Assembly (NCBI GenBank): GCA_009668015.1
Contig: WJYB01000002.1
Span: 372,001-436,000 of the forward strand
Origin: Enterobacteriaceae bacterium RIT714
GTDB taxonomy: Bacteria; Pseudomonadota; Gammaproteobacteria; Enterobacterales; Enterobacteriaceae
DNA length: 64,000 nucleotides
Reading direction: 5' to 3'
The notes under the pieces are model-generated. The model saw only the letters and a list, made by a program, of their open reading frames with translations. It searched no databases and was not told the DNA's origin. The translations under genes were made by a program, and so were the position numbers. Positions 37,349 to 48,538 of this stretch are shown piece after piece; position 1 is the first letter of the stretch; each line of letters opens with the position of its first letter.

Positions 37349-38614
37349 TTAGCGTGATGGATGGTGTTCTGCCACATTCATTGCCTGCGCACCGCGCCAT
37401 TTGCTCTGACAGGCGGATAGCGTAAAAGCAGAAATAAGCGTAAAGGTCAGCGCCGTTGCGCCCATGATGATATAGGTTTGTTCAAAGCCGATGCGGTCAT
37501 ACATATATCCGGCAGGTGAAGAGACCACCACGTTGCCGACATACAGCATCGCCTGATAGCCTAATAAATACATGGTGGCGTTGACGCGTTTATCGAAATG
37601 CTCGGCGATATATTTAAATACCGACACCAGCAGCAGACAGATTTCCAGACCATATAAAGGCTTAAGAACAGAAATTAACAGATGCGAATCGCAGATGCCG
37701 GAGATAATCAGGCGCGCCCCGACAATTAAACCAACGATTAATAATCCACGCTTGGCACCAATAAAATTAACGAACAGTGGGATCACCATGTACATCAGGA
37801 ATTCCATGCCTGACTGCACGGTTCCCAGATAACCGAACACCGCGTTGCCCTGATGCACATCGTCGAAGAAGGTCACAAAATAGCGCGAGAACTGCTGTTC
37901 GGCGATAAACATCATCCATGCCACACCGGCCACATAGAGACAGAAGGCCCAGAACTTGCGGTTACGCAGCAGCGCGTAGACGTCCGACGGCGCGATTTTC
38001 TCTTTGGTCAGCACCTCACCGGCATGTACGGAGTTAGTGTTCACTTTCAGATTCAGCAGGACAATCAGCATCACCACCGATGCCACGCTGCCCATAATAA
38101 AGTTGTACGCCGGAGAGAGGTTAAACAGCAAACCGGAGAAGGACGAGGCCACCGCCCAGCCGAGCGAGCCCCACATGCGAATCTGACCAAACTCCATCCC
38201 GTTGAGACGGCTAAAACGATCGGAATAAGATTCACACGCCGCCACGCCCGCATACCACGCAAAGCTCAAATAGAGCGCGCCAATAATAATGCCGAGCAAG
38301 GTATTTGAAATTAACAGCGGCTGATACACATAGATAAAGAACGGCGCCATCAGAGCGGACATCGCCACCACAAAGTAGAGCAGATATTTGCTCATCCCGA
38401 TTTTATCGAGAATATAGCCATAAATCGGTTTCAGAATAACGGAAAATACGCCGTTAACAGCAAATACCGTACCGATTACCGAGCCACTCAGATTCGCTTT
38501 TTGGCCGAGCCAGATGGCCAACAGTCCAATACTGGCAGACCAGGTAAAGAAGTAGAGAAAAATAAAGGTACTGATTTTGTAATATTCGGTTTTATTCGTT
38601 GAGCTGATTTTCAT
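37349..38614 (-). CDS. Oligosaccharide:H+ symporter of the LacY family
   Basis: This 421-residue major-facilitator protein has twelve hydrophobic segments. Family features of the LacY/RafB/CscB group are visible: the N-terminus (FIFLYFFTWSASIGLLAIWL), the GYILDKIG-type loop between helices 2 and 3, and FAWYAGVAACESYSDRFSR in helices 4-5, with Glu and Arg where LacY binds sugar and proton. Dickeya RhiT, a rhamnogalacturonide carrier paired with an unsaturated-uronyl hydrolase, belongs to the same family, so by context this probably imports unsaturated uronate oligosaccharides. The gap to the GH88 gene is 28 bases and to the DUF2264 gene 33 bases. Confidence 0.88.
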   Translation of the reverse strand: MKISSTNKTEYYKISTFIFLYFFTWSASIGLLAIWLGQKANLSGSVIGTVFAVNGVFSVILKPIYGYILDKIGMSKYLLYFVVAMSALMAPFFIYVYQPLLISNTLLGIIIGALYLSFAWYAGVAACESYSDRFSRLNGMEFGQIRMWGSLGWAVASSFSGLLFNLSPAYNFIMGSVASVVMLIVLLNLKVNTNSVHAGEVLTKEKIAPSDVYALLRNRKFWAFCLYVAGVAWMMFIAEQQFSRYFVTFFDDVHQGNAVFGYLGTVQSGMEFLMYMVIPLFVNFIGAKRGLLIVGLIVGARLIISGICDSHLLISVLKPLYGLEICLLLVSVFKYIAEHFDKRVNATMYLLGYQAMLYVGNVVVSSPAGYMYDRIGFEQTYIIMGATALTFTLISAFTLSACQSKWRGAQAMNVAEHHPSR

Positions 38615-38647
38615 AGAATCCTCGCCAACATGTAGGGTCCAGAGTGT

Positions 38648-40465
38648 TTATATAAAGAACGCTAACTGCCGTTCGCTTCCCGGTTCGTGAATCACGACCT
38701 GGTTATTTTTGATTTGCAGCTGCGGGATAGCCGCGTACTTTTTTTGTTGTCCACTGGCTGTTACAGCGCAGCACAGCCAGCTTTCCCCCTGCGGAAGATC
38801 TGCCGTCAGAACCGGAATCGAGGCGCATTCTGCGAACATCACGCTGCTGTTCGGCGGCGTTACGATACTGTCCGGCTGGCGGGAAAGATCTGGCGACAGA
38901 TCGACAATCACGCTGCTGCCGTTATCGGCATGCAAATAGCAGCCTTTCTCCCGCAGCTGATGGTCGGTTTTCATGACAGCAAATCCGCCCTCTACCGTTT
39001 GCAGGGTCCGTGCGCTATTAACGCGGTGCAGGCGAAGATGCCATTCGCCGAACGGCACCAGCCAGGAGTCGATCTGCACGTCGTGCCATGGCGACCAGCG
39101 CGAGAAAATGAAGTTCTCATCCACGCGCACCTCTTCACACGCCCGGCGGCCGCGGAAGTAGTTGTCCCCGTCGGATAGCAGCAGCATCGAATCGCAGGCG
39201 GCGTGCTTGATGCCATAACGCCCGCGCTCAATGGTGAAGCCAAAGCGACTGGAGTAGGCAAATTTGGTGTATTTCGCCTCGGTGTTAACGTAATTATTGA
39301 GTTCAAGCTGCCCGGCAGTGAGCATCGTGACGTGCTGTGAATCGTCGGCATGCATCAGGATCTGTTGTGCATGCGGAATGACGCGCTTTTCAGCGAGGGC
39401 TGGCAACGGCTGCTCCTGCGCTTGCCAGAACGGATGTTCCTCAGGAAGCGCCAGAATCAGATACGTTTTCAGCGCCCAATACGGCGATCCCGGCGAGTTA
39501 TAGTCTTCGCACATCGCCAGATTCGGATAAGCAAAACCGAGCGTCAGAATACCGTCGCGATCGGCAATCGGCTGCTGCTGCCACCAGCGCAGATGACGCA
39601 AAATAATGCCCTTCACGATACCCGGGGTAAAAACATCCAGCCCGGAAAACGCCACCGCGCTCCAGAAGGCGACCATCGCAAAACGATAGGTCAGGCTGCG
39701 GCCAAACGGAACCGATGCCCCGTCGGCAGCAGACATAAAGATAAAATCGTCGGCAAACAGACGGGAGCGTTCGCGCAGCACTTGCGCCCTCTCCTCTTCG
39801 CCGCTCAGGGTGGCGTAGATCAGGCCGTAGAAATGAAACGCCATCGAGATGTAATAGTCTTTTGGACGATTCGGGCCGTCGGAATACCAGCCGTCGCCCA
39901 GATAGTACGCATCCATCATCGCAAAGCGGCGGTCGATAGCCCGTTGATCAAACGGTAATCCGGCACGTTTAAAACCGAGCTGGACCATGATGGCAAAATA
40001 GTTCCAGTTGCTGTCCGGCATTTGCGCATCGGTTATCTGGTTCAGCCAGGTGTGTAGATTCTTGACTTCCCGTTCACTGAACAGGTCGGTCAGCCTGTTC
40101 TGTAGCAGCGCCAGGCCCAGGCCGTACGCCGCCATTTCGACCAGCCGCTGATCGTAAGGGGCGGTTTCGCCCCAGTAACCTGCGCTTTGCGGGTCCGTGC
40201 CCTGTTTGATGGCGGCAAGGTATTTATCGCTGAAGGGGGTGGACTCGCCGGACGCCATCAGCGGAAACAGTCCCCACAACGCGCGCGATAACCCCTCCAT
40301 CCGGGCAATGTCAGTGGTGTAGTGCGCGCAGGTATCCCCCAGCGAAAAGCGCGAGCTGCCCGCTGGAAACTGCTTATCCAGCGCGGCCAGCATTGTAGAG
40401 AGTTCCGCCACCACATCCTGACGGGAAGACAACGGATTTGATGTTTCTTTATTTGCCGCCAACAT
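38648..40465 (-). CDS. DUF2264 domain protein, predicted (alpha/alpha) toroid carbohydrate enzyme
   Basis: This 605-residue protein has no signal peptide. The N-terminal two thirds (about 1-390) are helical and fit the DUF2264 family (RMEGLSRALWGLFPLM, DSNWNYFAIMVQLGFKR, YSDGPNRPKDYYISMAFHFYG), an (alpha/alpha) toroid. The C-terminal third (about 400-605) looks like a beta-sandwich, as in heparinase-type enzymes. DUF2264 proteins occur in polysaccharide-use clusters, and I believe some are exo-acting glucuronidases, but I am not certain of that assignment. ATG 40463-40465 follows GAGGA; an upstream in-frame ATG at 40537 runs into the promoter region. It is the first gene of the operon and shares the intergenic region with an AraC regulator. 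Confidence 0.82.
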   Translation of the reverse strand: MLAANKETSNPLSSRQDVVAELSTMLAALDKQFPAGSSRFSLGDTCAHYTTDIARMEGLSRALWGLFPLMASGESTPFSDKYLAAIKQGTDPQSAGYWGETAPYDQRLVEMAAYGLGLALLQNRLTDLFSEREVKNLHTWLNQITDAQMPDSNWNYFAIMVQLGFKRAGLPFDQRAIDRRFAMMDAYYLGDGWYSDGPNRPKDYYISMAFHFYGLIYATLSGEEERAQVLRERSRLFADDFIFMSAADGASVPFGRSLTYRFAMVAFWSAVAFSGLDVFTPGIVKGIILRHLRWWQQQPIADRDGILTLGFAYPNLAMCEDYNSPGSPYWALKTYLILALPEEHPFWQAQEQPLPALAEKRVIPHAQQILMHADDSQHVTMLTAGQLELNNYVNTEAKYTKFAYSSRFGFTIERGRYGIKHAACDSMLLLSDGDNYFRGRRACEEVRVDENFIFSRWSPWHDVQIDSWLVPFGEWHLRLHRVNSARTLQTVEGGFAVMKTDHQLREKGCYLHADNGSSVIVDLSPDLSRQPDSIVTPPNSSVMFAECASIPVLTADLPQGESWLCCAVTASGQQKKYAAIPQLQIKNNQVVIHEPGSERQLAFFI

Positions 40466-40522
40466 ACATTCATCCTCGTAATCATCTGCGGCCAAGCATA
40501 GTGAATGCATCAGGCTCAGAAA

Positions 40523-40538
40523 TGTTAGCCGTGTCACA
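40523..40538. promoter_or_regulatory. CRP-like site between the DUF2264 operon and its AraC regulator
   Basis: TGTTA-GCCGTG-TCACA matches the CRP consensus TGTGA-N6-TCACA at nine of ten positions, with AAA before it. It lies 58-73 bases upstream of the DUF2264 start codon, which fits activation of a sugar operon by cAMP-CRP. Confidence 0.6.
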
Positions 40539-40631
40539 GCGGCGAGAGATGAATAAACCTGAAGTTGAGAAAATTTAAAAAGGTGGTTTATAAATACAGA
40601 GAGAGGGGTAAAAGTTGAGTTTTATTGCACT

Positions 40632-41471
40632 ATGCGCGAGACACCAAAATCGGAACATCTGGAGCTCATCACCTTAAATGACACCGTGGTGTCGTTCAGC
40701 CGGCTGTTCGCCAATACCGTGCGGTATCACCACTGGCATCAATGTCTGGAAATACTGTATGTCGAAGAGGGATTTGGCGTCGCGATTGTCGATAATCGTC
40801 ACTACACCATGCGCCCGGGGCGGCTGTTTTTCTTCCCGCCGTTTACGCTGCATAAAGTCATGGTGGATGAACAGGCGGAGGCAATTTATCGCCGTACGAT
40901 TATTCATCTCGACCATCACGCGGTCATAAAAGTGTTGCGTGATTTTCCGCAAACTCAGCAGCGCTTACAAAAACTCTCCCGACGCGGCGGCGAGGCGTGG
41001 GTCGCCGACGTCGCTCATTGCCATACGCATATCAATCATCTTCTGAGCTGCTATCAGCCCCCCATGAACAGCGAAAGCATCGCCAGTCTGTTGATTGCGC
41101 TCTTTGCCATGCTGCCGGACGACAATGACGGCCAGCCGGGCAGCAGCCACGGCATCGCCAGTCAGGTCATGTTCTGGCTGGATGAGAACTACGCGGTCAA
41201 ATTTAGCCTCGACGCGCTGGCATCAGAGCTGGGAAAATCACGCAGCTACGTTTCACGTAAATTCCACGCAGAAACGGGCGAGAAAATACATGATTATCTG
41301 AACACATTGCGTTTACGAAAAGCCTGCGAATATCTGTTACACAGTGACGAGAGCGTGCGTGAGATCGGAACGCGCGTGGGGTTTTCTGACGTAACCTGGT
41401 TTATCAGCTCTTTTAAGAAAGGGATCGGTGAGACGCCGTTGCAGTATCGTAAAAACCACACGGCGCGGTAA
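40632..41471 (+). CDS. AraC-family regulator of the uronate oligosaccharide cluster
   Basis: This 279-residue protein has an N-terminal cupin sensing domain (about 20-100, with HHWHQCLEILYVEEG, MRPGRLFFFPP and HKVMV) and a C-terminal AraC DNA-binding domain (about 180-279, with LDALASELGKSRSYVSRKFH and IGTRVGFSDVTWFISSFKK). It resembles MelR/RhaS-type sugar regulators. It is divergent from the DUF2264-MFS-GH88 operon, so it most likely controls that operon in response to the imported sugar. The ribosome site is weak (GAGTTTTATTGCACT), so the start is less sure than the family. Confidence 0.87.
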   Translation: MRETPKSEHLELITLNDTVVSFSRLFANTVRYHHWHQCLEILYVEEGFGVAIVDNRHYTMRPGRLFFFPPFTLHKVMVDEQAEAIYRRTIIHLDHHAVIKVLRDFPQTQQRLQKLSRRGGEAWVADVAHCHTHINHLLSCYQPPMNSESIASLLIALFAMLPDDNDGQPGSSHGIASQVMFWLDENYAVKFSLDALASELGKSRSYVSRKFHAETGEKIHDYLNTLRLRKACEYLLHSDESVREIGTRVGFSDVTWFISSFKKGIGETPLQYRKNHTAR

Positions 41472-41513
41472 TCAGACGCTCTTTTTGCCGGGCTTCAGGC
41501 CAGGCCGCAAGCA

Positions 41514-41546
41514 TAAAAAAAGCCCCATCAGAGAACTGATGAGGCT
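41514..41546 (-). terminator. Intrinsic terminator of parE
   Basis: On the minus strand AGCCTCATCAG pairs with CTGATGGGGCT (one G-U pair) around TTCT and is followed by seven T residues. It lies about 65 bases after the parE stop codon. Confidence 0.82.
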
Positions 41547-41610
41547 GTTGTTGCCTACCCGCCGGATCGTTCAGCCGATCGGTATTACTGCATCGCCGGG
41601 CTTTTTAGCA

Positions 41611-43506
<1,896 letters not shown>

Positions 43507-43530
43507 TTAGCTAGCAATTCGCATTGATTG

Positions 43531-44112
43531 TCAGAGGCTGTGCAGTCCAAGAAAATCGACAATCGGGGTGAAATGATTCTCAAAGCCCGTGAAAGCATGG
43601 TTTCCGCCCTCTTCTACAGTCTGGCGGCAAGAAGCGTAGTACGCCACTGCCTGGCGGTAATCCAGTACTTCATCACCCGTCTGTTGCAACAGCCAGAGGA
43701 GATCTGGCGCGTCCAGCGGGTCTACCTGCATAACTTTGAGGTCGTAAATATGGCGTGACTCTAGCACATATTGCTGTCCGGTGTAGGGGTTCTCGTTCTG
43801 CCCAAGAAACTCCGTCAGCAGCTCAAATGGACGGACCGCCGGGTTGACCACTACCGCCGGCACCATAAAGCATTGCGACAGCCAGGTGGCGTAATACCCG
43901 CCCAGCGACGAGCCGACCACGCCGAATGATTCTCCGCCATGCTCCATCACGATAGACTCCAGCATTTCTGCGGCATCGGCCGGATACGGCGGCAATTGCG
44001 GAACAATCATCTCAATATGTGGATGATGCGCGCTCAGCCACTGGTGAAACTGCGTGGCTTTAGCGGAACGCGGGGAACTATTGAAACCGTGCAGATAAAG
44101 GAGCGTAGACAT
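43531..44112 (-). CDS. yqiA: Esterase YqiA
   Basis: This 193-residue alpha/beta hydrolase of the UPF0227 family is the same length as E. coli YqiA. It hydrolyses acyl-CoA and p-nitrophenyl esters in vitro. [13 protein letters not shown] is near the start, with the nucleophile elbow [10 protein letters not shown] (Ser near 70). The catalytic Asp is probably in DEVLDYRQA and the His in GNHAFTGF. Its start codon overlaps the stop of cpdA, so they are coupled. Confidence 0.95.
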   Translation of the reverse strand: MSTLLYLHGFNSSPRSAKATQFHQWLSAHHPHIEMIVPQLPPYPADAAEMLESIVMEHGGESFGVVGSSLGGYYATWLSQCFMVPAVVVNPAVRPFELLTEFLGQNENPYTGQQYVLESRHIYDLKVMQVDPLDAPDLLWLLQQTGDEVLDYRQAVAYYASCRQTVEEGGNHAFTGFENHFTPIVDFLGLHSL

Positions 44113-44939
44113 CAGTATCCTTCTGAGGCCGTGTCCGGCCGGAACTCTGCCCCTTCCAGACGACAGACTTCCGTCGTCAGCGTGCCATCAGCATGAAGAT
44201 CCAGCCAGCGCCATCCCGGTGCAATCGTATCCAGGGTGAAGTTAGCGCAGTGCGGTTTAAACTGTACGCAGGTGGATGGCGTGGCCAGTAAACGGCGACC
44301 GTTCCACTCAAGATCTTGTTCCTGATGAATATGGCCGCAGAGAAGATTGTTCACATTCGGATACTTCATCAGCACGCGGTCCAGCGCCGCCGAGTTGCGT
44401 AAACTGTGTTGATCGAGCCAGCTACATCCCGCAGGGAGCGGGTGATGATGCAGCAACAGCAGGGTGTGGCGTTCTGGCGCATCGGCCAGTTTGGTCTCCA
44501 GCCACTCCAGTTGAAAATCGCTCAACTCACCGTGCGGCACGCCGAATACCTGAGTATCCAGCAGCAGAATTTGCCAGTGTTCACCCACGAATACTCGCTT
44601 GGCAGGGGAAATGCCTGCATCCTGAAGCACACTGAACATCGCTGGCTGGAAATCATGATTCCCAGGCAACCAGACGCAGGGCACGCTAAAGCTCGCGATC
44701 CCTGTAGCAAAATGCTGATAGGCCGCGGCACTTTGATCCTGAGCCAAATCGCCCGTCGCCACAATTAAATCGCAGTCGCGATTTTCGGTGCGAATGGCAT
44801 CCAGTACAGCCTGATAACTCTCCCAGGTGTTGACCCCCAGCAGCGTTTCATGCTTTTCGGCAAACAGGTGAGTATCAGTGATTTGTAATATCCTGACTGG
44901 CGCCCCACCAGCAACAGTCAGGTTCAACAGGCTTTCCAA
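44112..44939 (-). CDS. cpdA: 3',5'-cyclic-AMP phosphodiesterase CpdA
   Basis: This 275-residue metallophosphoesterase hydrolyses cAMP and so lowers CRP activity. All metal-binding motifs are seen: DTHLF (about residue 22), GDLAQD (about 62), GNHDF (about 94), HHHPLP (about 164) and GHIHQE (about 204). Length equals that of E. coli CpdA. The gene lies between yqiB and yqiA and overlaps yqiA by one base. Confidence 0.97.
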   Translation of the reverse strand: MESLLNLTVAGGAPVRILQITDTHLFAEKHETLLGVNTWESYQAVLDAIRTENRDCDLIVATGDLAQDQSAAAYQHFATGIASFSVPCVWLPGNHDFQPAMFSVLQDAGISPAKRVFVGEHWQILLLDTQVFGVPHGELSDFQLEWLETKLADAPERHTLLLLHHHPLPAGCSWLDQHSLRNSAALDRVLMKYPNVNNLLCGHIHQEQDLEWNGRRLLATPSTCVQFKPHCANFTLDTIAPGWRWLDLHADGTLTTEVCRLEGAEFRPDTASEGY

Positions 44940-44966
44940 ATGGTGTCCTTAGGTAGGTTTATGACG

Positions 44967-45389
44967 CTAACAAACCGGAATCGCCATTGCTCCATGTGCT
45001 AAACAATATCTTAGCCAGTCAGCTAAAAACTGGTTAATTTGATGCTTTTCGTCGCGTTGATGCAACTTTTTATTAGGATAATCATACCGCGCTTTGAAGC
45101 GATAGATCTGCTGGCTTGAACACACTTCAGCCACCATCGCGTCATGATAAAGTCTTACCGTCATTGACGGCAGGCTCCAGTAGCTCACGGCTGGAGCCGT
45201 CTGCTTAATTTCTACCAGCGTAGTGTAACGTGTTGATTCAACAATCGTTAACCGATATTGCGCGTTGCTCACCTGATAGCTCACCGTTTCGCCGGCCGCA
45301 TCGTTACGCGGCAACAGACGGCGTAATTGTGCGAAATTCGTTTCGCACAGACGCATCATTTCTGGGAAGTCAGGTGTATAACGCTTCAT
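44967..45389 (-). CDS. yqiB: YqiB, DUF1249 family protein
   Basis: This 140-residue soluble protein is almost identical to E. coli YqiB ([19 protein letters not shown] at the start, [14 protein letters not shown] at the end). The function is unknown. The ATG at 45387-45389 overlaps the nudF stop codon as ATGA. An upstream in-frame start would run inside nudF and is not supported. Confidence 0.95.
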   Translation of the reverse strand: MKRYTPDFPEMMRLCETNFAQLRRLLPRNDAAGETVSYQVSNAQYRLTIVESTRYTTLVEIKQTAPAVSYWSLPSMTVRLYHDAMVAEVCSSQQIYRFKARYDYPNKKLHQRDEKHQINQFLADWLRYCLAHGAMAIPVC

Positions 45390-46018
45390 TTTGCCCACTC
45401 TTTTCGTAAGTCTTGATAATGCAGCTGCAGCCATTGCAAAGCGATGACAGACGCCGCGTTGTCGATTTTCCCCTCATTTACCCACTGATAAGCCTGCTCC
45501 CGGCTCACCACATGAACACGAATATCTTCGTTTTCATCAGCCAGACCGTGAATCCCTTTTGCGGTCGTGGCGTCCACTTCACCCACCAGAATCGAAGAGC
45601 GCTCGGTCGTTCCCCCCGGGCTTGCCAGGTAGCTCAGCACCGGTTTGGTCCTGCCAACCTTCAGCCCCGCTTCTTCTTGCGCCTCGCGACGGGCGACGTC
45701 TTCCGGCGTTTCGCCTGCTTCGATCATCCCCGCCACCATCTCAAGCAGCCACGGGGTTTCGCTGGTATCCAGCGCCGCAATTCGAACCTGTTCAATCAAT
45801 ACCACTTCGTCACGCACTGGGTCAAAGGGTAGCAAGACTGCCGCATGCCCGCGCTCAAAAATTTCACGTCGGACTTCGCCACTCATTTCGCCGTTAAACA
45901 AGCGATGCCTGAAACGGTAAAGTTCCAGCGAAAAAAAACCGCTATAAAGCGTTTCCCGTGCAATAATTTCTACATCGTTTTGCGTGAAAGTCACTGGCGA
46001 GTTATTTGTTTTTGGCAT
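45386..46018 (-). CDS. nudF: ADP-ribose pyrophosphatase NudF
   Basis: This 210-residue Nudix hydrolase cleaves ADP-ribose to AMP and ribose 5-phosphate and also acts on GDP-mannose and other nucleoside diphosphate sugars. The Nudix box GX5EX7REUXEEXGU is complete in [20 protein letters not shown] and the AG that follows (about residues 97-119). Proline 16 residues downstream (ASPGG) places it in the ADP-ribose group. It is the first gene of the minus-strand run to parE and is divergent from tolC. Confidence 0.97.
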   Translation of the reverse strand: MPKTNNSPVTFTQNDVEIIARETLYSGFFSLELYRFRHRLFNGEMSGEVRREIFERGHAAVLLPFDPVRDEVVLIEQVRIAALDTSETPWLLEMVAGMIEAGETPEDVARREAQEEAGLKVGRTKPVLSYLASPGGTTERSSILVGEVDATTAKGIHGLADENEDIRVHVVSREQAYQWVNEGKIDNAASVIALQWLQLHYQDLRKEWAK

Positions 46019-46118
46019 AACGGTATCCTCGGCTCAATTGTGTTGAAATCATGAATTTCAAGGCTGTTTGGCTGCCGTTTCAAAGGCTATATGATAGATT
46101 GGTGCAAATTACCGCCAG

Positions 46119-46138
46119 ATGGCACGTAACGCCAACCT
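46119..46138 (+). promoter_or_regulatory. Mar/Sox/Rob box upstream of tolC
   Basis: The sequence TGGCACGTAACGCCAACC keeps the E. coli tolC marbox, with GCAC and CAA half-sites spaced as needed for MarA, SoxS and Rob. It lies about 85 bases before the tolC start, giving drug- and superoxide-responsive expression. Confidence 0.72.
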
Positions 46139-46220
46139 TTTGGTGTGGATGATTCTGTTAGAATCGGCAATTATTTTTAATTAGATCAGCGCTAATACTG
46201 CTTCACAACAAGGAATGCAA

Positions 46221-47699
46221 ATGAAGAAATTGCTCCCCATCCTTATCGGCCTGAGCCTGACGGGCTTCAGCGCGATGAGCCAGGCAGAGAACCTGTTACA
46301 GGTTTATCAGCAAGCACGTCTGGGTAACCCTGAGCTGCGTAAGTCAGCTGCCGACCGTGATGCTGCGTTCGAAAAGATTAACGAAGCTCGTAGCCCGCTG
46401 CTGCCGCAATTGGGTTTAGGTGCGGATTATACCTACAGCAATGGATACCGTGATGCAAACGGCGTGAACTCCAACGCTACCAGCGCGTCACTGCAATTAA
46501 CGCAGACCTTGTTTGATATGTCCAAATGGCGTGCGCTGAGCCTGCAGGAAAAAAGCGCCGGCATCCAGGATGTGACTTATCAGACCGATCAGCAAACGCT
46601 GATCCTGAACACCGCTACCGCCTATTTTAATGTGTTGAGCGCGATTGACTCGCTCTCCTACACTGAAGCGCAGAAACAGGCCATTTACCGTCAGTTAGAT
46701 CAGACCACACAGCGTTTCAACGTAGGTCTGGTTGCGATCACTGATGTGCAGAACGCCCGTTCACAGTACGACAGCGTACTGGCGAACGAAGTGACGGCCC
46801 GCAACAATCTCGATAACGCGCTCGAATCTCTGCGTCAGGTGACCGGCAATTACTACCCTGAGCTGGCGTCTTTGAATGTCGACAACTTCAAAACCGACAA
46901 ACCGCAGGCGGTTAACGCCCTGCTGAAAGAAGCCGAAAACCGTAATCTGGCACTGCTGCAGGCGCGTTTGAGCCAGGATCTGGCGCGTGAGCAAATCCGC
47001 CAGGCGCAGGATGGCCATCTGCCAACGCTGGGGCTGACCGCTTCTACCGGCGTTTCTGATACCACCTACAGTGGTTCAAAAACCAATACTGCCCAGTACG
47101 ATGACAGCAACATGGGTCAGAACAAAGTTGGGCTGACTTTCTCTATGCCTCTGTATCAAGGCGGCATGGTGAACTCTCAGGTCAAACAAGCGCAATATAA
47201 CTTTGTTGGTGCCAGCGAGCAGCTCGAAAGCGCGCACCGTAATGTGGTGCAGACCGTTCGTTCATCCTTCAATAACGTGAATGCGTCTATCAGCAGCATC
47301 AACGCCTACAAACAGGCCGTTGTCTCTGCTCAGAGCTCTCTCGATGCGATGGAAGCGGGCTATTCAGTGGGTACGCGTACCATCGTTGACGTGCTGGATG
47401 CCACCACCACCTTGTACAACGCGAAACAACAGCTCTCCAGCGCACGTTACAACTACCTGATTAACCAGCTGAATATTAAATCAGCTCTGGGTACGCTGAA
47501 CGAGCAAGACCTGCAGATGCTGAACGCCACGCTGGGCAAACCGGTTTCCACGACGCCTGAAAACGTTGCACCGGAAAACCCGCAGCAGGACGCCAGCGCT
47601 GACGGTTATAACGCCAACAGCACTGCCCCTGCCGCACAGCCGGCTGCGGCTCGCACCACCACCACAAATGGTTCCGGAAACAATCCGTTCCGCAACTAA
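46221..47699 (+). CDS. tolC: Outer-membrane efflux channel TolC
   Basis: This 492-residue outer-membrane protein forms a trimeric channel-tunnel shared by AcrAB-type pumps and type I secretion. The signal peptide is cut after residue 22 (MSQA-EN). Two structural repeats (about 23-230 and 231-450), each with outer-membrane strands and long helices, match E. coli TolC closely (RSPLLPQLGLGADYTYSNGY, YQGGMVNSQVKQAQYNFVGA). The acidic-free C-terminal tail varies between species. I chose ATG 46221, seven bases after AAGGA; an ATG two codons upstream also exists. It is followed by ygiB. Confidence 0.97.
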   Translation: MKKLLPILIGLSLTGFSAMSQAENLLQVYQQARLGNPELRKSAADRDAAFEKINEARSPLLPQLGLGADYTYSNGYRDANGVNSNATSASLQLTQTLFDMSKWRALSLQEKSAGIQDVTYQTDQQTLILNTATAYFNVLSAIDSLSYTEAQKQAIYRQLDQTTQRFNVGLVAITDVQNARSQYDSVLANEVTARNNLDNALESLRQVTGNYYPELASLNVDNFKTDKPQAVNALLKEAENRNLALLQARLSQDLAREQIRQAQDGHLPTLGLTASTGVSDTTYSGSKTNTAQYDDSNMGQNKVGLTFSMPLYQGGMVNSQVKQAQYNFVGASEQLESAHRNVVQTVRSSFNNVNASISSINAYKQAVVSAQSSLDAMEAGYSVGTRTIVDVLDATTTLYNAKQQLSSARYNYLINQLNIKSALGTLNEQDLQMLNATLGKPVSTTPENVAPENPQQDASADGYNANSTAPAAQPAAARTTTTNGSGNNPFRN

Positions 47700-47721
47700 T
47701 TGTTGAACTAATTGTTGAATG

Positions 47722-47747
47722 ATCCCTCTCCCTTCTGGGAGAGGGTC
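47722..47747. repeat. Dispersed palindromic repeat after tolC
   Basis: CCCTCTCCC-TTCT-GGGAGAGGG with one more pair outside is another copy of the window's repeat hairpin and lies in the tolC-ygiB gap. It may slow or stop transcription. Confidence 0.65.
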
Positions 47748-47870
47748 ACATTTGAACGTAAGCCAACGTAAAGATCCCTCCGATTCCCCCTCTGCGCTTC
47801 ATTTTCGACCACTCATCCTCTATCCTGAGCCTTATTTACTACGTTCTACCACTGGGTCCTGGAAGACAAA

Positions 47871-48536
47871 ATGAAACGGACAAAAACGATTAATCACGCT
47901 TCGTTCCGCAAAAACTGGAACGCACGCCACCTCACTCCTGTCGCTTTGGCGATTACCGCTGTATTTATGCTGGCGGGATGTGAGCAATCCGATGAAACAG
48001 TATCTATGTATCAGAATGCCGATGACTGCTCGTCAGCCACCGGTAAAAGCGCGGAATGTACGACTGCCTATAACAATGCGCTGAAAGAAGCAGAACGTAC
48101 CGCACCGAAATACGCTTCCCGCGAAGACTGTATCGCCGAATTCGGTGAAGGCCAGTGCCAGCAGGCACCGGCTCAGGCAGGCATGGCGCCAGAGAACCAG
48201 GCACAGGCCCAGTCCAGCGGCAGTTTCTGGATGCCGTTAATGGCAGGCTACATGATGGGACGCATGATGGGCGGCGGCATGGGCTTCCAGCAGCAGCCAC
48301 TGTTCAGCTCCAAAAACCCGTCCAGCCCGGCATACGGTAAATACACCGATGCCAGCGGCAAAAACTACGGTGCAGCCACGCCTGGCCGTTCGATGACGGT
48401 TCCAAAAACCGCAATGGCACCAAAACCCGCCACCACCAGCACCGTGACTCGCGGTGGGTTTGGCGAATCGGTCGCGAAGCAGTCCACCATGCAGCGTAGC
48501 GCGACAGGTTCTACTACTCGCTCAATGGGCGGCTGA
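47871..48536 (+). CDS. ygiB: YgiB, UPF0441/DUF1190 family protein
   Basis: This 221-residue protein closely matches E. coli YgiB (223 aa). A hydrophobic segment (about residues 22-36) ends in MLAGC, which is a lipobox (Cys37), although the basic N-terminal part is unusually long for a lipoprotein signal. The mature part is rich in Gln, Met and Gly ([18 protein letters not shown]) and ends with a Ser/Thr/Arg tail. The function is unknown. It belongs to the tolC-ygiB-ygiC group and is two bases from ygiC. Confidence 0.94.
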   Translation: MKRTKTINHASFRKNWNARHLTPVALAITAVFMLAGCEQSDETVSMYQNADDCSSATGKSAECTTAYNNALKEAERTAPKYASREDCIAEFGEGQCQQAPAQAGMAPENQAQAQSSGSFWMPLMAGYMMGRMMGGGMGFQQQPLFSSKNPSSPAYGKYTDASGKNYGAATPGRSMTVPKTAMAPKPATTSTVTRGGFGESVAKQSTMQRSATGSTTRSMGG

Positions 48537-48538
48537 TA

